Both the position numbers and the translations under genes were made by a program. The notes under the pieces were generated by a model that searched no databases, was not told the origin of the DNA, and saw only the letters and a program-made list of their open reading frames with translations. A stretch of 32,669 bases of DNA, taken from contig JAOBWF010000291.1 of the NCBI GenBank assembly GCA_025463215.1, forward strand, positions 1 through 32,669, given 5' to 3'. The stretch comes from Acidobacteriota bacterium (lineage in GTDB: Bacteria > Acidobacteriota > Vicinamibacteria > Vicinamibacterales > CAVVIG01). This document shows positions 23,400 through 32,669 of this stretch, in pieces (position 1 is the stretch's first letter; each line of letters starts with the position of its first letter).

Positions 23400-24874
23400 C
23401 TACCGCACGGCGGCCGAAATCCCGGCGACGCCGAGCGTGCGCGCCGAGGCGTCGGCGACCTCGAACAGCAGCCGCGGGTAGATGCCGAGGATCAGGGTGG
23501 CGGCGACCGCCAGGCCGAGCACGATCGCCAGCGCCGGGCTCGTCGCCGGCGCCGATCCGACCGTTTCCTTCTTGAGATACATGAAGACCACGATCCGGAC
23601 GTAGTAATAGAGCGAGATCGCGCTGTTGAGCACGCCGATGATCGCCAGGCCGTAGTAGTGCGCGTCGATCGCCGCGCTGAAGAGCCAGAACTTGCCCATG
23701 AACCCGGCCGTCGGCGGGATGCCGCCGAGCGACAGCATGAACAGCAGCATCGCGAACGCGGCGAACGGATTGCGGAACGCCAGGCCGCTGAAGTCCTTCA
23801 TCTCGTCCCCCTGGACGTCCGAGCGCCGCAGCATGGTGATCACCGCGAAGGCGCCGAGCTGCATGAAGGCGTAGATCATCAGGTAGACCAGCATCGCGGT
23901 GATGCCGCGCGCGGTGCCGGCGACCATCCCGATCAGCAGGTAGCCGGCGTGCGCGATCGACGAGTACGCCAGCATCCGCTTGACGTTCGACTGCGTCACC
24001 GCCGCGATGTTCCCCGCGGTCATCGTCAGGATCGACAGCACGTAGAACAGCAGGCGCCAGTCGGCGCTCATCGACGGCAGCCCCTCGACGAAGATGCGGA
24101 TCAGCATCGCGAACGACGCCGCCTTGGAGCCGACCGAGAGGAACGCGGTGATCGGCGTCGGCGCGCCTTCGTAGACGTCCGGCGCCCACATGTGGAACGG
24201 CACCGCCGCGATCTTGAAGCCGACGCCGGCGACGACGAGGATCACCGCCAGCACCAGGCGCGGGTCGCGCTCCTGGCCGACGAACGCCGCGGCCATCAGC
24301 CGCAGGTTGGTGGTCCCCGAGAGGCCGTACATCAGCGACATGCCGTAGAGCAGGATGCCGAGCGAGAAGGCGCCGAGCAGGAAGTACTTCACCGCCGCTT
24401 CGTTCGATCGCTGGTTCGGCTTGATGTAGCCCGCCAGGATGTAGAACGACACCGCCATCGTCTCGAGGCCGATGAAGATCGTGATCAGATCGATGCCGCC
24501 GGCCATGATCATCATGCCGAGCGTGGCGCACAGGATGAGGAAGTAGTACTCACCCGGCGACGCCGCCCCCTCGGTGGCGAGGTACCGAATCGACATCAGG
24601 ACGGTGATCGCCGCAGAACCGAGGAACACGACCTTGAAGAACAGCGAGAACTGATCGACCGCGAGCAGGCCGTGGGCGACCTCGACGTGGGTGTGCGCGA
24701 ACGGCACCAGGGCGGCGGCGGTCGCGCCGAGCGCGAACAGCGTCACCCAGGCCAGCGCCGCGCGCTTGTCCTTCGGCAGCAGTACGTCGGCGATCAGGAC
24801 GAGCAGCGCCCCGCCGGTGAGCACCAGCTCCGGCAGGATGTAGTAGAAGTCGGAGAGCGACACACCCGGCGGCA

Positions 24875-24875
<1 letters not shown>
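23400..24875 (-). CDS. nuoN: NADH-quinone oxidoreductase subunit N
   Basis: 491 residues from ATG 24875, which overlaps the nuoM stop by one base (TGATG); upstream in-frame starts would lie inside nuoM. An antiporter-like membrane subunit of complex I, about 14 helices. Typical proton-channel regions are visible: FIGLETMAVSFYILAGY with the helix-5 Glu, and GFKIAAVPFHMWAPDVYEGAPTP with the helix-7 Lys (quoted in pieces, about residues 228-252), plus KRMLAYSSIAHAGYLL. Last gene of the nuo operon. Confidence 0.97.
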
Positions 24876-26506
<1,631 letters not shown>

Positions 26507-26518
26507 AAACGTCGTTGG

Positions 26519-26584
26519 AACGCAGAGCCCGCCACGCCCGCAAGGAATGAATTGTCGTTGCGGCGCTTAGCGGTCTTCGGCTGC
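26519..26584. repeat. Inverted repeat E between nuoL and nuoM
   Basis: Left arm about 26519-26545 (ACGCAGAGCCCGCCACGCCC then GCAAGG) and right arm about 26556-26584 (CGTTGCGGCGCTTAGCGGTC then TTCGG) are imperfect reverse complements, strongest at CGC-CGCAA / TTGCGGCG. It nearly fills the nuoL-nuoM gap in an otherwise tightly packed operon and has no T-tract, so an mRNA-stability or processing role is more likely than full termination. Confidence 0.65.
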
Positions 26585-26589
26585 AAAAC

Positions 26590-28923
26590 TCATCGCACGA
26601 ACAGATAAATCCCGACGAACGCGAAGATCCCGAACAGCATCAGCAGCGCGTAGTTCTGGACCAGGCCGGTCTGGACGCGGCGGAACGCGAGGCTCGATTC
26701 CTGCACGACCCAGCCGACCAGATTGACCAGGCCGTCGACCACGGTGCGGTCGGTGAGGCCGGAGAACCAGGAGCCGATCACGGTCAGCTTGGCGGCGCCG
26801 TTGACGGCGCCGTCGACCACCGTGCGATCGACCGCCCACAGGCCCTCGCCGGCGCCGAACGTGCCGGCGATCGCGGTCGCGTTGTACAACTCGTCGACGT
26901 AGTACTTGTTCGAGAGCACGCGGTGCGGCCCGGCCCACTGTTCGGCGAGCTGCTCGGAAATCTGCGGGCTGGTGACGTAGAACTTGTGCGCCGTGGCGAT
27001 CCCGGCGACCGCGATCAGCACGGAAAATGCCATCAACCCGAGTTCGACGGCGCGGGACACATGAGGCTCGTCGGAAGGCTCCTCATTGGAGACTGCGGAT
27101 TCCGGTTTGCGGATTTCTGCTGCATCCGCAGTCCGCAATCCGCCTTCCGCAATGTGGTGCTCCGCCGTGAAGCTCGGCTCGAGGAAATGTTCGATCGTGT
27201 TGGGGCCGCCGAGCGCGGCGGGGATCCCGATCAGCCCGGCGATCATCGCGCCGATCGCGAGCGCCTGGAGCGGAACGGTCATCGGCCGCGGCGATTCGTG
27301 CGGTCCGTGCCACGGACCATGACCATGACCGCCGCCGTGATCGTCGTGCGTATGGCGGCTGTCTTGGCTGTGACTCGCGGCCGTGTGACTGTCGTGACCG
27401 ACGACTGACGACTGGACGCTGTCCGCCGGCCCGTGCGACACCTCGTGGTCCTTCTTTGCGGCCTGGCCATGTGCGAACGGATCGGCGGGATGGTTGACGC
27501 CGTGGGTCGCCGCGACCGCGACGTCGGCGCCGTGCCCGGTCTCCCAGGCTGGCCCTCGGTAGGCGCCGAAGAAGGTCATCGCCATCAGCCGCCACATGTA
27601 GAACGCGGTCATCAGCGCCGCGGCGACCGCGAGCACCCAGACGAACTTGTTCGCCACGAAGGCGCGGAACAGGATCTCGTCCTTCGAGAAGAAGCCCGCG
27701 AACGGCGGGATGCCGGCGATGGCGAGCGTCCCGATCATCATCGTCGCGAAGGTGACGGGCATGTACTTCTTGAGGTTGCCCATGCGGCGCATGTCCTGTT
27801 CGCCGCCCATCGCATGGATCACCGACCCGCTGCCGAGGAAGAGCAGCGCCTTGAAGAACGCGTGCGTCATCAGGTGGAACGCGCCGGCCGAGAAGGCGCC
27901 GACGCCGACCGCCGTGAACATGTAGCCGAGCTGCGACACCGTCGAATAGGCCAGCACTTTCTTGATGTCGTACTGGACCAGACCGATCGAGGCGGCCATC
28001 AGCGCCGTCAGCACCCCGACGATCGCGACGATCGTCATCACCTGCGGCGCATGCGACAGCAGGACGGCGTTGCGGCCGAGCATGTAGACGCCCGCCGTCA
28101 CCATCGTCGCCGCGTGGATCAGCGCCGAGACCGGCGTCGGCCCTTCCATCGCGTCCGGCAGCCAGACATAGAGCGGGATCTGCGCGCTCTTGCCGGTCGC
28201 GCCGACGAAGAGGAACAGGCAGATGAACGACAGCACGCCGAAGTGGAGGTGCTCGATCGGCATCGCCGCCGCCGCGTTCTGCACCGCGCGGAAGTCGAGG
28301 GTGCCGAAGGTGTAGTAAATCAGGAAGACACCGAGGACGAAGCCCCAGTCGCCGACGCGGTTGGTGATGAACGCCTTCTTGCCGGCGTCAGCGGCGCTCT
28401 TCTTCTCGTACCAGTAGCCGATCAGCAGGTACGAGCAGAGGCCGACCCCTTCCCACCCCACGAACATCACGAGGAAGTTGTTCCCCAGGACGAGCATGAG
28501 CATGTAGAAGCAGAACAGGTTGAGGTAGCAGAAGAAGCGCGCCACGCCGCCGCGCGGCTCGTCGGCCATGTACGCCGTCGAGTAGACGTGAATCAGCGTG
28601 CCGATGCCGGTGATGATCAGGATCATCATCCCCGACAGCGGATCGAGCCGGAATCCCCAGGTCACCTGGAACAGGCCGATGCCCGTATTGGTCTCGAGCG
28701 GGATGCGCGGAATCCAGTCGGCGACGTTGATGTCGTACGCGCGCGCGTCGGCCGGCAGTCCGAGCAGCTGCCAGAAGGCGAACAGCGACAGGCCGAGCGC
28801 CGCCAGCATCATCGTGCAGGCGACCGCACCCGCGGTCTTGCGCGAAAACGAACGGATCCCCAGCAGGCCGTTGACGGCCGCGCCGATGGCCGGAAGAAGT
28901 GGGATTAGCCAGATGTAACGCAT
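26590..28923 (-). CDS. nuoL: NADH-quinone oxidoreductase subunit L, with expanded loops
   Basis: 777 residues from ATG 28923, where MRYIWLIPLLPAIGAAVNG begins the first helix; the in-frame ATG at 28956 would add 11 polar residues. The distal antiporter-like subunit of complex I. Core regions: FVGWEGVGLCSYLLIGYW (helix-5 Glu) and GATGKSAQIPLYVWLPDAME (helix-7 Lys). It is longer than the common ~620-660 residues because of two loop insertions. One, about 481-548, is His/Asp/Ser-rich (HTHDDHGGGHGHGPWHGPHE); the other, about 593-609, is encoded by inverted repeat G. The C-terminal lateral helix follows KYYVDELYN and contains DRTVVDG twice (from 699 and 725). The 40-bp gap to nuoK holds a GC-rich hairpin (28938-28959). 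Confidence 0.96.
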   Translation of the reverse strand: MRYIWLIPLLPAIGAAVNGLLGIRSFSRKTAGAVACTMMLAALGLSLFAFWQLLGLPADARAYDINVADWIPRIPLETNTGIGLFQVTWGFRLDPLSGMMILIITGIGTLIHVYSTAYMADEPRGGVARFFCYLNLFCFYMLMLVLGNNFLVMFVGWEGVGLCSYLLIGYWYEKKSAADAGKKAFITNRVGDWGFVLGVFLIYYTFGTLDFRAVQNAAAAMPIEHLHFGVLSFICLFLFVGATGKSAQIPLYVWLPDAMEGPTPVSALIHAATMVTAGVYMLGRNAVLLSHAPQVMTIVAIVGVLTALMAASIGLVQYDIKKVLAYSTVSQLGYMFTAVGVGAFSAGAFHLMTHAFFKALLFLGSGSVIHAMGGEQDMRRMGNLKKYMPVTFATMMIGTLAIAGIPPFAGFFSKDEILFRAFVANKFVWVLAVAAALMTAFYMWRLMAMTFFGAYRGPAWETGHGADVAVAATHGVNHPADPFAHGQAAKKDHEVSHGPADSVQSSVVGHDSHTAASHSQDSRHTHDDHGGGHGHGPWHGPHESPRPMTVPLQALAIGAMIAGLIGIPAALGGPNTIEHFLEPSFTAEHHIAEGGLRTADAAEIRKPESAVSNEEPSDEPHVSRAVELGLMAFSVLIAVAGIATAHKFYVTSPQISEQLAEQWAGPHRVLSNKYYVDELYNATAIAGTFGAGEGLWAVDRTVVDGAVNGAAKLTVIGSWFSGLTDRTVVDGLVNLVGWVVQESSLAFRRVQTGLVQNYALLMLFGIFAFVGIYLFVR
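27095..27143. repeat. Inverted repeat G, heptamer-built, inside nuoL
   Basis: On the minus strand units GCGGATT, GCGGACT, GCGGAT are followed after a 9-nt loop by AATCCGC-like units in the opposite orientation; arms 27095-27114 and 27124-27143. The reading frame is kept and gives G-G-L-R-T-A-D-A-A-E-I-R-K-P-E-S-A. The same heptamer is tandemly repeated in sulfatase copy 3 at 14032-14059. Confidence 0.8.
27380..27420. repeat. Short heptamer run inside the His-rich loop of nuoL
   Basis: GTGACCG, ACGACTG, ACGACTG and GACGCTG follow each other without gaps from 27394, with a related GTGACTG just before. The two ACGACTG units (27401-27414) are exact. Translated on the minus strand it gives S-V-Q-S-S-V-V-G-H-D-S-H, part of the expanded loop. 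Confidence 0.6.
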
Positions 28924-28963
28924 ATGTTCACGGACGAGGTGCGCGGTGCGGCGCACCGCACGG

Positions 28964-29272
28964 TCACCATCGCATCAAATTCATCTCGTCGATGTTGATC
29001 GTTTCCTTGTTGCGGTAGAAGGCCAGGATGATCCCGAGCCCCACTGCCGCCTCGGCCGCTGCCACCGCGATGACGAAGATCGCGAAGACCTGGCCGACGG
29101 CGTTCTGGAGCTGCGCCGAGTAGGCCACGAGATTGATGTTGACCGCGTTGAGGATCAGCTCGATCGACATGAAGATGATGATGATGTTGCGCCGTACCAT
29201 CACGCCGATCACGCCGATCATGAACAGCGCGGCGGACAACAGCATGTAATGAGTCGGGGTGATCATGACCAT
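28964..29272 (-). CDS. nuoK: NADH-quinone oxidoreductase subunit K
   Basis: 102 residues, three membrane helices. Conserved acidic helix residues are visible in [20 protein letters not shown] and [20 protein letters not shown], the Glu pair that links the proton path between subunits. The length is that of the family. ATG 29272 is used; an in-frame ATG at 29266 is also possible. A 69-bp gap containing inverted repeat F separates it from nuoJ. Confidence 0.96.
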   Translation of the reverse strand: MVMITPTHYMLLSAALFMIGVIGVMVRRNIIIIFMSIELILNAVNINLVAYSAQLQNAVGQVFAIFVIAVAAAEAAVGLGIILAFYRNKETINIDEMNLMRW

Positions 29273-29275
29273 ATG

Positions 29276-29332
29276 AATTGCTGAATGCTAATTGCCGATG
29301 GCGAATCTATTCTGCAATTTGCATTTGCAATT
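29276..29332. repeat. AT-rich inverted repeat F between nuoJ and nuoK
   Basis: Left arm AATTGCTGAATGCTAATTGC (29276-29295) pairs imperfectly with right arm GCAATTTGCATTTGCAATT (29314-29332); the right side continues as CAATTTG/CATTTG units to 29339. It is much more AT-rich than the surrounding genes. It lies 3 bp before the nuoK start in transcription direction, so it may affect translation of nuoK. Confidence 0.75.
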
Positions 29333-29341
29333 TGCATTTCT

Positions 29342-29854
29342 TTAGAGCTCCCGTTTCGCCAACACGATGGCGCCGATCATCGCGACCAGCAGCAGCATCG
29401 AGGCGATCTCGAACGGAATCAGGTAGCTGGTGTAGAGCATCCAGCCGACGACCTCGGTGTTGCCGGTGACCGGCACCGCCGCGGCCGCGACGATCGGGCG
29501 GACCGGCATGTCCGACGACCGCACCGCGAGCAGCGCGAGCTCGGCGAGCACCGCCGCTGCCAGGCCGAAGCCGAGCTTCGTCTTGCGATGCGGGTCCGAA
29601 TGCGCTTCCGGCGGCCGCTTCAGGTTCACCAGCATGACGACGAACAGGTAGAGCACGACGATGCCGCCGGCGTAGACCAGGATCTGAATCGCGGCGAGAA
29701 ACTGCGCGCCGAGCAGCACGTAGAGCGCCGCCACGAACAGGAAGTCCAGCACCAGGAACAGGACGCTGTGCACCGTATCCTTCGTGGTGATCACGAGCAC
29801 GGCGAAGCCGAGGATGAACGCCGAGATGGCGTAAAACGCGATCGCGGTTCCCAT
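29342..29854 (-). CDS. nuoJ: NADH-quinone oxidoreductase subunit J
   Basis: 170 residues from ATG 29854, which overlaps the nuoH stop by one base (TAATG). Five membrane helices; the conserved helix-3 region AAIQILVYAGGIVVLYLFVV is clear. The polar loop NLKRPPEAHSDPHRKTK follows it. In most operons nuoI precedes this gene; here nuoH is directly fused by overlap to nuoJ, with no room for nuoI. Confidence 0.96.
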   Translation of the reverse strand: MGTAIAFYAISAFILGFAVLVITTKDTVHSVLFLVLDFLFVAALYVLLGAQFLAAIQILVYAGGIVVLYLFVVMLVNLKRPPEAHSDPHRKTKLGFGLAAAVLAELALLAVRSSDMPVRPIVAAAAVPVTGNTEVVGWMLYTSYLIPFEIASMLLLVAMIGAIVLAKREL

Positions 29855-30876
29855 TAGGAGATCAACACCTTGATGATGGCGGTCACCACCAGATTGAGGA
29901 TCGACAGCGGGATCAGCACCTTCCATCCGAGCCGCATCAGCTGGTCGTAGCGATAGCGCGGCAGTGTCGCGCGGATCCAGATGAAGAAGTAGAGGAAGAG
30001 GAACGACTTGATCAGGAACCAGGTCCAGCTCGGGACGAAATCGAGGAACGCCAGCGCCGCGACGTTCGGGAACGGCCGCAGCCAGCCGCCGAGAAACAGC
30101 GTCGTCGCCACAGAGGAGACGACGATCATGTTCGCGTACTCGGCGAGGAAGAAGAGCGCGAAGCGCATGCCGCTGTATTCGGTGTGGAAGCCGCCGGTCA
30201 GCTCCTGCTCCGCTTCCGGCATGTCGAACGGCGCGCGGTTGGTTTCCGCGAGGCTGCCGATGACGAAGATGCCGAAGGCGAACGGCTGCACGAAGGCGTA
30301 CCAGAGGTGCTGGCTCTCCTGCGCCCGGACGATGCCGACCATGCTGAGCGTGCCCGACATCAGGATGACGCTGACCAGGATCAGCGTGACCGCGACCTCG
30401 TACGAAATCAGCTGCGCCGAGGCGCGCAGGCTGGCGAGCAGCGGAAATTTGCTGTTCGACGCGTAGCCCGCGAGGATGATGCCGTAGACGCCGACCGACG
30501 CCACCGACACGATGTAGAGCAGCCCGACGTTGATGTCGGTGATGTAGAGCGACACCTGGCGGCCGAACAGGTTGACGACGGGCCCGAACGGAATCACCGC
30601 GTAGACGATCAGCGCCGGCACCATCGAGATGATCGGCGCCGCCGTGAACACCCACTTGTCGGCGCGCACCGGCGTGATGTCTTCCTTGAGCATCAGCTTG
30701 ATGGCGTCGGCCACCGGCTGCAGGATGCCGTAGGGGCCGACCCGCATCGGCCCGAGCCGCGACTGCGCCCACGCGATCACCTTGCGCTCGAGCAGCACCA
30801 TGTAGGTGACCGCGACCAGCGTCGCGTTGAGGACGATGACAATCTTCAGCAGCGGAATCAGCAGCGTGTCAATCAC
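29854..30876 (-). CDS. nuoH: NADH-quinone oxidoreductase subunit H
   Basis: 340 residues from GTG 30876 (VIDTLLIPLLKIVIVLNATL), a start that gives the usual family length. An in-frame ATG at 30942 would overlap nuoD by 29 bp and add 22 polar residues. NuoH forms the membrane side of the quinone site. Signature regions: LLERKVIAWAQSRLGPMRVG, LISYEVAVTLILVSV, and AETNRAPFDMPEAEQELTGG followed by FHTEYSGMRF, with the conserved acidic residues. Confidence 0.96.
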   Translation of the reverse strand: MIDTLLIPLLKIVIVLNATLVAVTYMVLLERKVIAWAQSRLGPMRVGPYGILQPVADAIKLMLKEDITPVRADKWVFTAAPIISMVPALIVYAVIPFGPVVNLFGRQVSLYITDINVGLLYIVSVASVGVYGIILAGYASNSKFPLLASLRASAQLISYEVAVTLILVSVILMSGTLSMVGIVRAQESQHLWYAFVQPFAFGIFVIGSLAETNRAPFDMPEAEQELTGGFHTEYSGMRFALFFLAEYANMIVVSSVATTLFLGGWLRPFPNVAALAFLDFVPSWTWFLIKSFLFLYFFIWIRATLPRYRYDQLMRLGWKVLIPLSILNLVVTAIIKVLIS

Positions 30877-30913
30877 AGGGCGTCCTGAGATGTCAGATGG
30901 CAGAGCGTCCCTG

Positions 30914-32065
30914 TCATCGGTCGACCTCGCCGAGGACGACATCCAATGAGCCGATCAGCGCGACGACGTCGGCGATCAGGTGCCCCTTGATCAACGGACG
31001 GAGCCCCTGCAGGTTGCAGAACGACGGCGGCCGCACCCGGAAGCGGTACGGGTTGGTCGACTTGCCGTCGCTGACGATGAAGTAGCCGAGCTCGCCCTTC
31101 GGCGATTCGATCGCGTGGTAGGTCTCACCCGCCGCCGGCTTGATCAGGCGCGGCACCTTGCCGACGATCGGCCCTTCGGGCACGCCTTCGGTCGCCTGGC
31201 GGATGATCCGCACCGACTGGCGGAACTCCTCCATCCGTACGAGGTAGCGATCGTAGGTATCTCCGGCGGTCCCGACCGCGACGTCGAAGTCCATCTCGTC
31301 GTACGCCGCGTACGGTTCGTCCTTGCGGATGTCGCGCGGGACGCCGGAGCCGCGCAGCGGGGGGCCGCTCAGCCCGAGCGCCACCGCCTGCGGACCGGTG
31401 ATCAGGCCGATGCCCTTGGTCCGCTCGAGCCAGATCCGGTTGTGCGTGAGCAGCTCCTCGTACTCATAGAGCTTGGCATCCATGATGTCGCAGAACTGGA
31501 GCACCTTCTTGTCCCAGCCCGGCGGCAGATCCTGCGGCAGGCCGCCGATGCGCATCGAGTTGTAGGTCAGGCGGGCGCCGCACATCTCCTCGAAGAGATC
31601 GAGAATCAGCTCGCGCTCGCGGAAGGCGTAGAGGAACACCGTCATCGCGCCGATGTCCATCGCGTGGGTGCCGATCCAGAGGCAGTGGCTCGCAATCCGC
31701 TGCAGCTCGCACAGGATGGTGCGGACGTAGCGCGCCCGCCGCGGCACCTCGATCGCCATCATCTTCTCGACGGTCTCGCAGTAGCCGACGTTGTTGGTCG
31801 CGGCCGCGACGTAGTCCATCCGATCGGTGAGCAGGATGATCTGCGTCCAGTTGCGGTTCTCGCTCAGCTTCTCGATGCCGCGATGCAGGTAGCCGATGAC
31901 GACGTCCGCGTCGACCACCTTTTCGCCGTCGAGGCGCAGCACGACGCGCAGCACGCCGTGCGTGCTGGGATGCTGCGGGCCCATGTTGATCACCAGCTCG
32001 TTGGTGTCGAACATCGCGCCGTGAACGGTCGTCGGCGTGTCGAGCGCGTTACCGGTGCTACTCAT
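30914..32065 (-). CDS. nuoD: NADH-quinone oxidoreductase subunit D
   Basis: 383 residues, the 49-kDa-type subunit that carries part of the quinone site, related to the large subunit of NiFe hydrogenases but without the Ni-binding Cys. Clear motifs: [20 protein letters not shown] near the N-terminus, [31 protein letters not shown], and a conserved C-terminus [20 protein letters not shown] ending VLGEVDR. ATG 32065 overlaps the nuoC stop by one base (TAATG). nuoE, nuoF and nuoG, which often follow, are absent; nuoH is next after about 37 bp. Confidence 0.98.
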   Translation of the reverse strand: MSSTGNALDTPTTVHGAMFDTNELVINMGPQHPSTHGVLRVVLRLDGEKVVDADVVIGYLHRGIEKLSENRNWTQIILLTDRMDYVAAATNNVGYCETVEKMMAIEVPRRARYVRTILCELQRIASHCLWIGTHAMDIGAMTVFLYAFRERELILDLFEEMCGARLTYNSMRIGGLPQDLPPGWDKKVLQFCDIMDAKLYEYEELLTHNRIWLERTKGIGLITGPQAVALGLSGPPLRGSGVPRDIRKDEPYAAYDEMDFDVAVGTAGDTYDRYLVRMEEFRQSVRIIRQATEGVPEGPIVGKVPRLIKPAAGETYHAIESPKGELGYFIVSDGKSTNPYRFRVRPPSFCNLQGLRPLIKGHLIADVVALIGSLDVVLGEVDR

Positions 32066-32669
32066 TACTCAATATCCGCTTCTTCGCGCGCCTGGCGCAG
32101 TTTCAGCCAGTCCTCGGGGTTTTCCATCAGGAGCTCGCCCGGCCCCTCGAGCGGATAGTCCTTCCGCTGCGGGAATCCCTGCCAGTCGTCGGGCATCAGG
32201 ATGCGGCGGCGATCCGGATGGCCGGTCAGGTTGACCCCGAACATGTCGTAGACCTCGCGCTCGAGCCAGTTGGCCGCCGGCCAGATGCCGGTGACCGACG
32301 GCACGGCGTCGTGCTCGCCGGCGCGGACCTTGACGCGGACGCGATGGCGATGGCGCGTCGAGTACAGGCAGTACACCAGATCGAAGCGCGCTTCTTTGCG
32401 CGGCGGCCAGTCGATTGCGGTGACGTCCGAACAGAAGTCGAACGCGGCGTCGGGGGCATCGCGCAGGTGGCGCAGCGCGGCGATCATCTGCGCCAGCGGC
32501 ACGACGATCGTCCAGTCGCCGACGTAGTAGCTGACGTGGCTGACGCTGTCGGCGACGGCGCCCTGCAGCGTGGCGATGTAGACCGGCGCCGCGAGGCCGG
32601 CGGGCGGCGGCGGTTCGGTCGGCCCGCTCGGCGGCGCCGGTGCGGGCGGCGGGTGCGCCGCGGCTTTCG
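32065..32669 (-). CDS. nuoC: NADH-quinone oxidoreductase subunit C, 5' end outside window
   Basis: The frame is open to the right edge, giving at least 200 residues. The core is unmistakable: [75 protein letters not shown] and KDYPL. Before the core the visible N-terminal part is a Pro/Ala-rich linker ([17 protein letters not shown], from the window edge to about 32580), so the protein either has a long disordered N-terminus or is joined to an upstream domain outside the window. A GTG at 32502 is in frame but would cut off the conserved [12 protein letters not shown] region. First visible gene of the nuo operon. Confidence 0.95.
   Translation of the reverse strand, partial: KAAAHPPPAPAPPSGPTEPPPPAGLAAPVYIATLQGAVADSVSHVSYYVGDWTIVVPLAQMIAALRHLRDAPDAAFDFCSDVTAIDWPPRKEARFDLVYCLYSTRHRHRVRVKVRAGEHDAVPSVTGIWPAANWLEREVYDMFGVNLTGHPDRRRILMPDDWQGFPQRKDYPLEGPGELLMENPEDWLKLRQAREEADIE

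Overview
The window is GC-rich, gene-dense chromosomal DNA, most likely from an Acidobacteriota bacterium (perhaps Vicinamibacteria-like). This is inferred from gene content, not from a marker gene. The clues are three large Oar-like TonB-dependent receptors with N-terminal carboxypeptidase-regulatory-like domains, a VWFA-related protein of the type typical of acidobacteria, three sulfatase-fold/TPR fusion proteins, and a multiheme cytochrome fused to HEAT and TPR repeats. I see no tRNA, rRNA, CRISPR array, insertion sequence or phage gene.

Left part (1-20.9 kb), cell-envelope genes. A truncated secreted-protein gene leaves the window on the minus strand. Divergent from it, on the plus strand, lie a secreted carboxypeptidase-regulatory-like/TPR protein and two sulfatase-fold/TPR proteins. 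They converge on a minus-strand block: TonB-dependent receptor 1, a small secreted TPR protein and receptor 2. A 227-bp divergent promoter region follows, then a plus-strand pair with overlapping stop and start codons (VWFA-related protein and sulfatase/TPR protein 3). Next come receptor 3 on the minus strand and, divergent from it, an octaheme c-type cytochrome with HEAT and TPR repeats. All of these appear to be exported or outer-membrane proteins. The three sulfatase-fold proteins have Thr where the formylglycine Cys/Ser of true sulfatases should be, so they may be phospho-transferring or phospho-hydrolysing enzymes.

Right part (20.9-32.7 kb), respiratory energy conservation, all on the minus strand. 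In transcription order a complex I operon nuoC(partial)-D-H-J-K-L-M-N is followed, after a 138-bp gap with its own promoter, by the Fo half of ATP synthase: atpZ-like, atpI-like, atpB (a), atpE (c), atpF (b). No F1 gene follows, so the ATP synthase genes are split. nuoE, F, G and also nuoI are absent from their usual places between nuoD and nuoJ.

The most unusual pattern is a set of at least seven short elements. Most are built of ~7-9-bp near-tandem units arranged as an imperfect inverted repeat around a short loop. They lie between genes and also inside genes, in frame. In two sulfatase-fold genes the element encodes the N-terminus, including all or part of the membrane segment; in sulfatase 3 and nuoL related heptamers encode loop residues.
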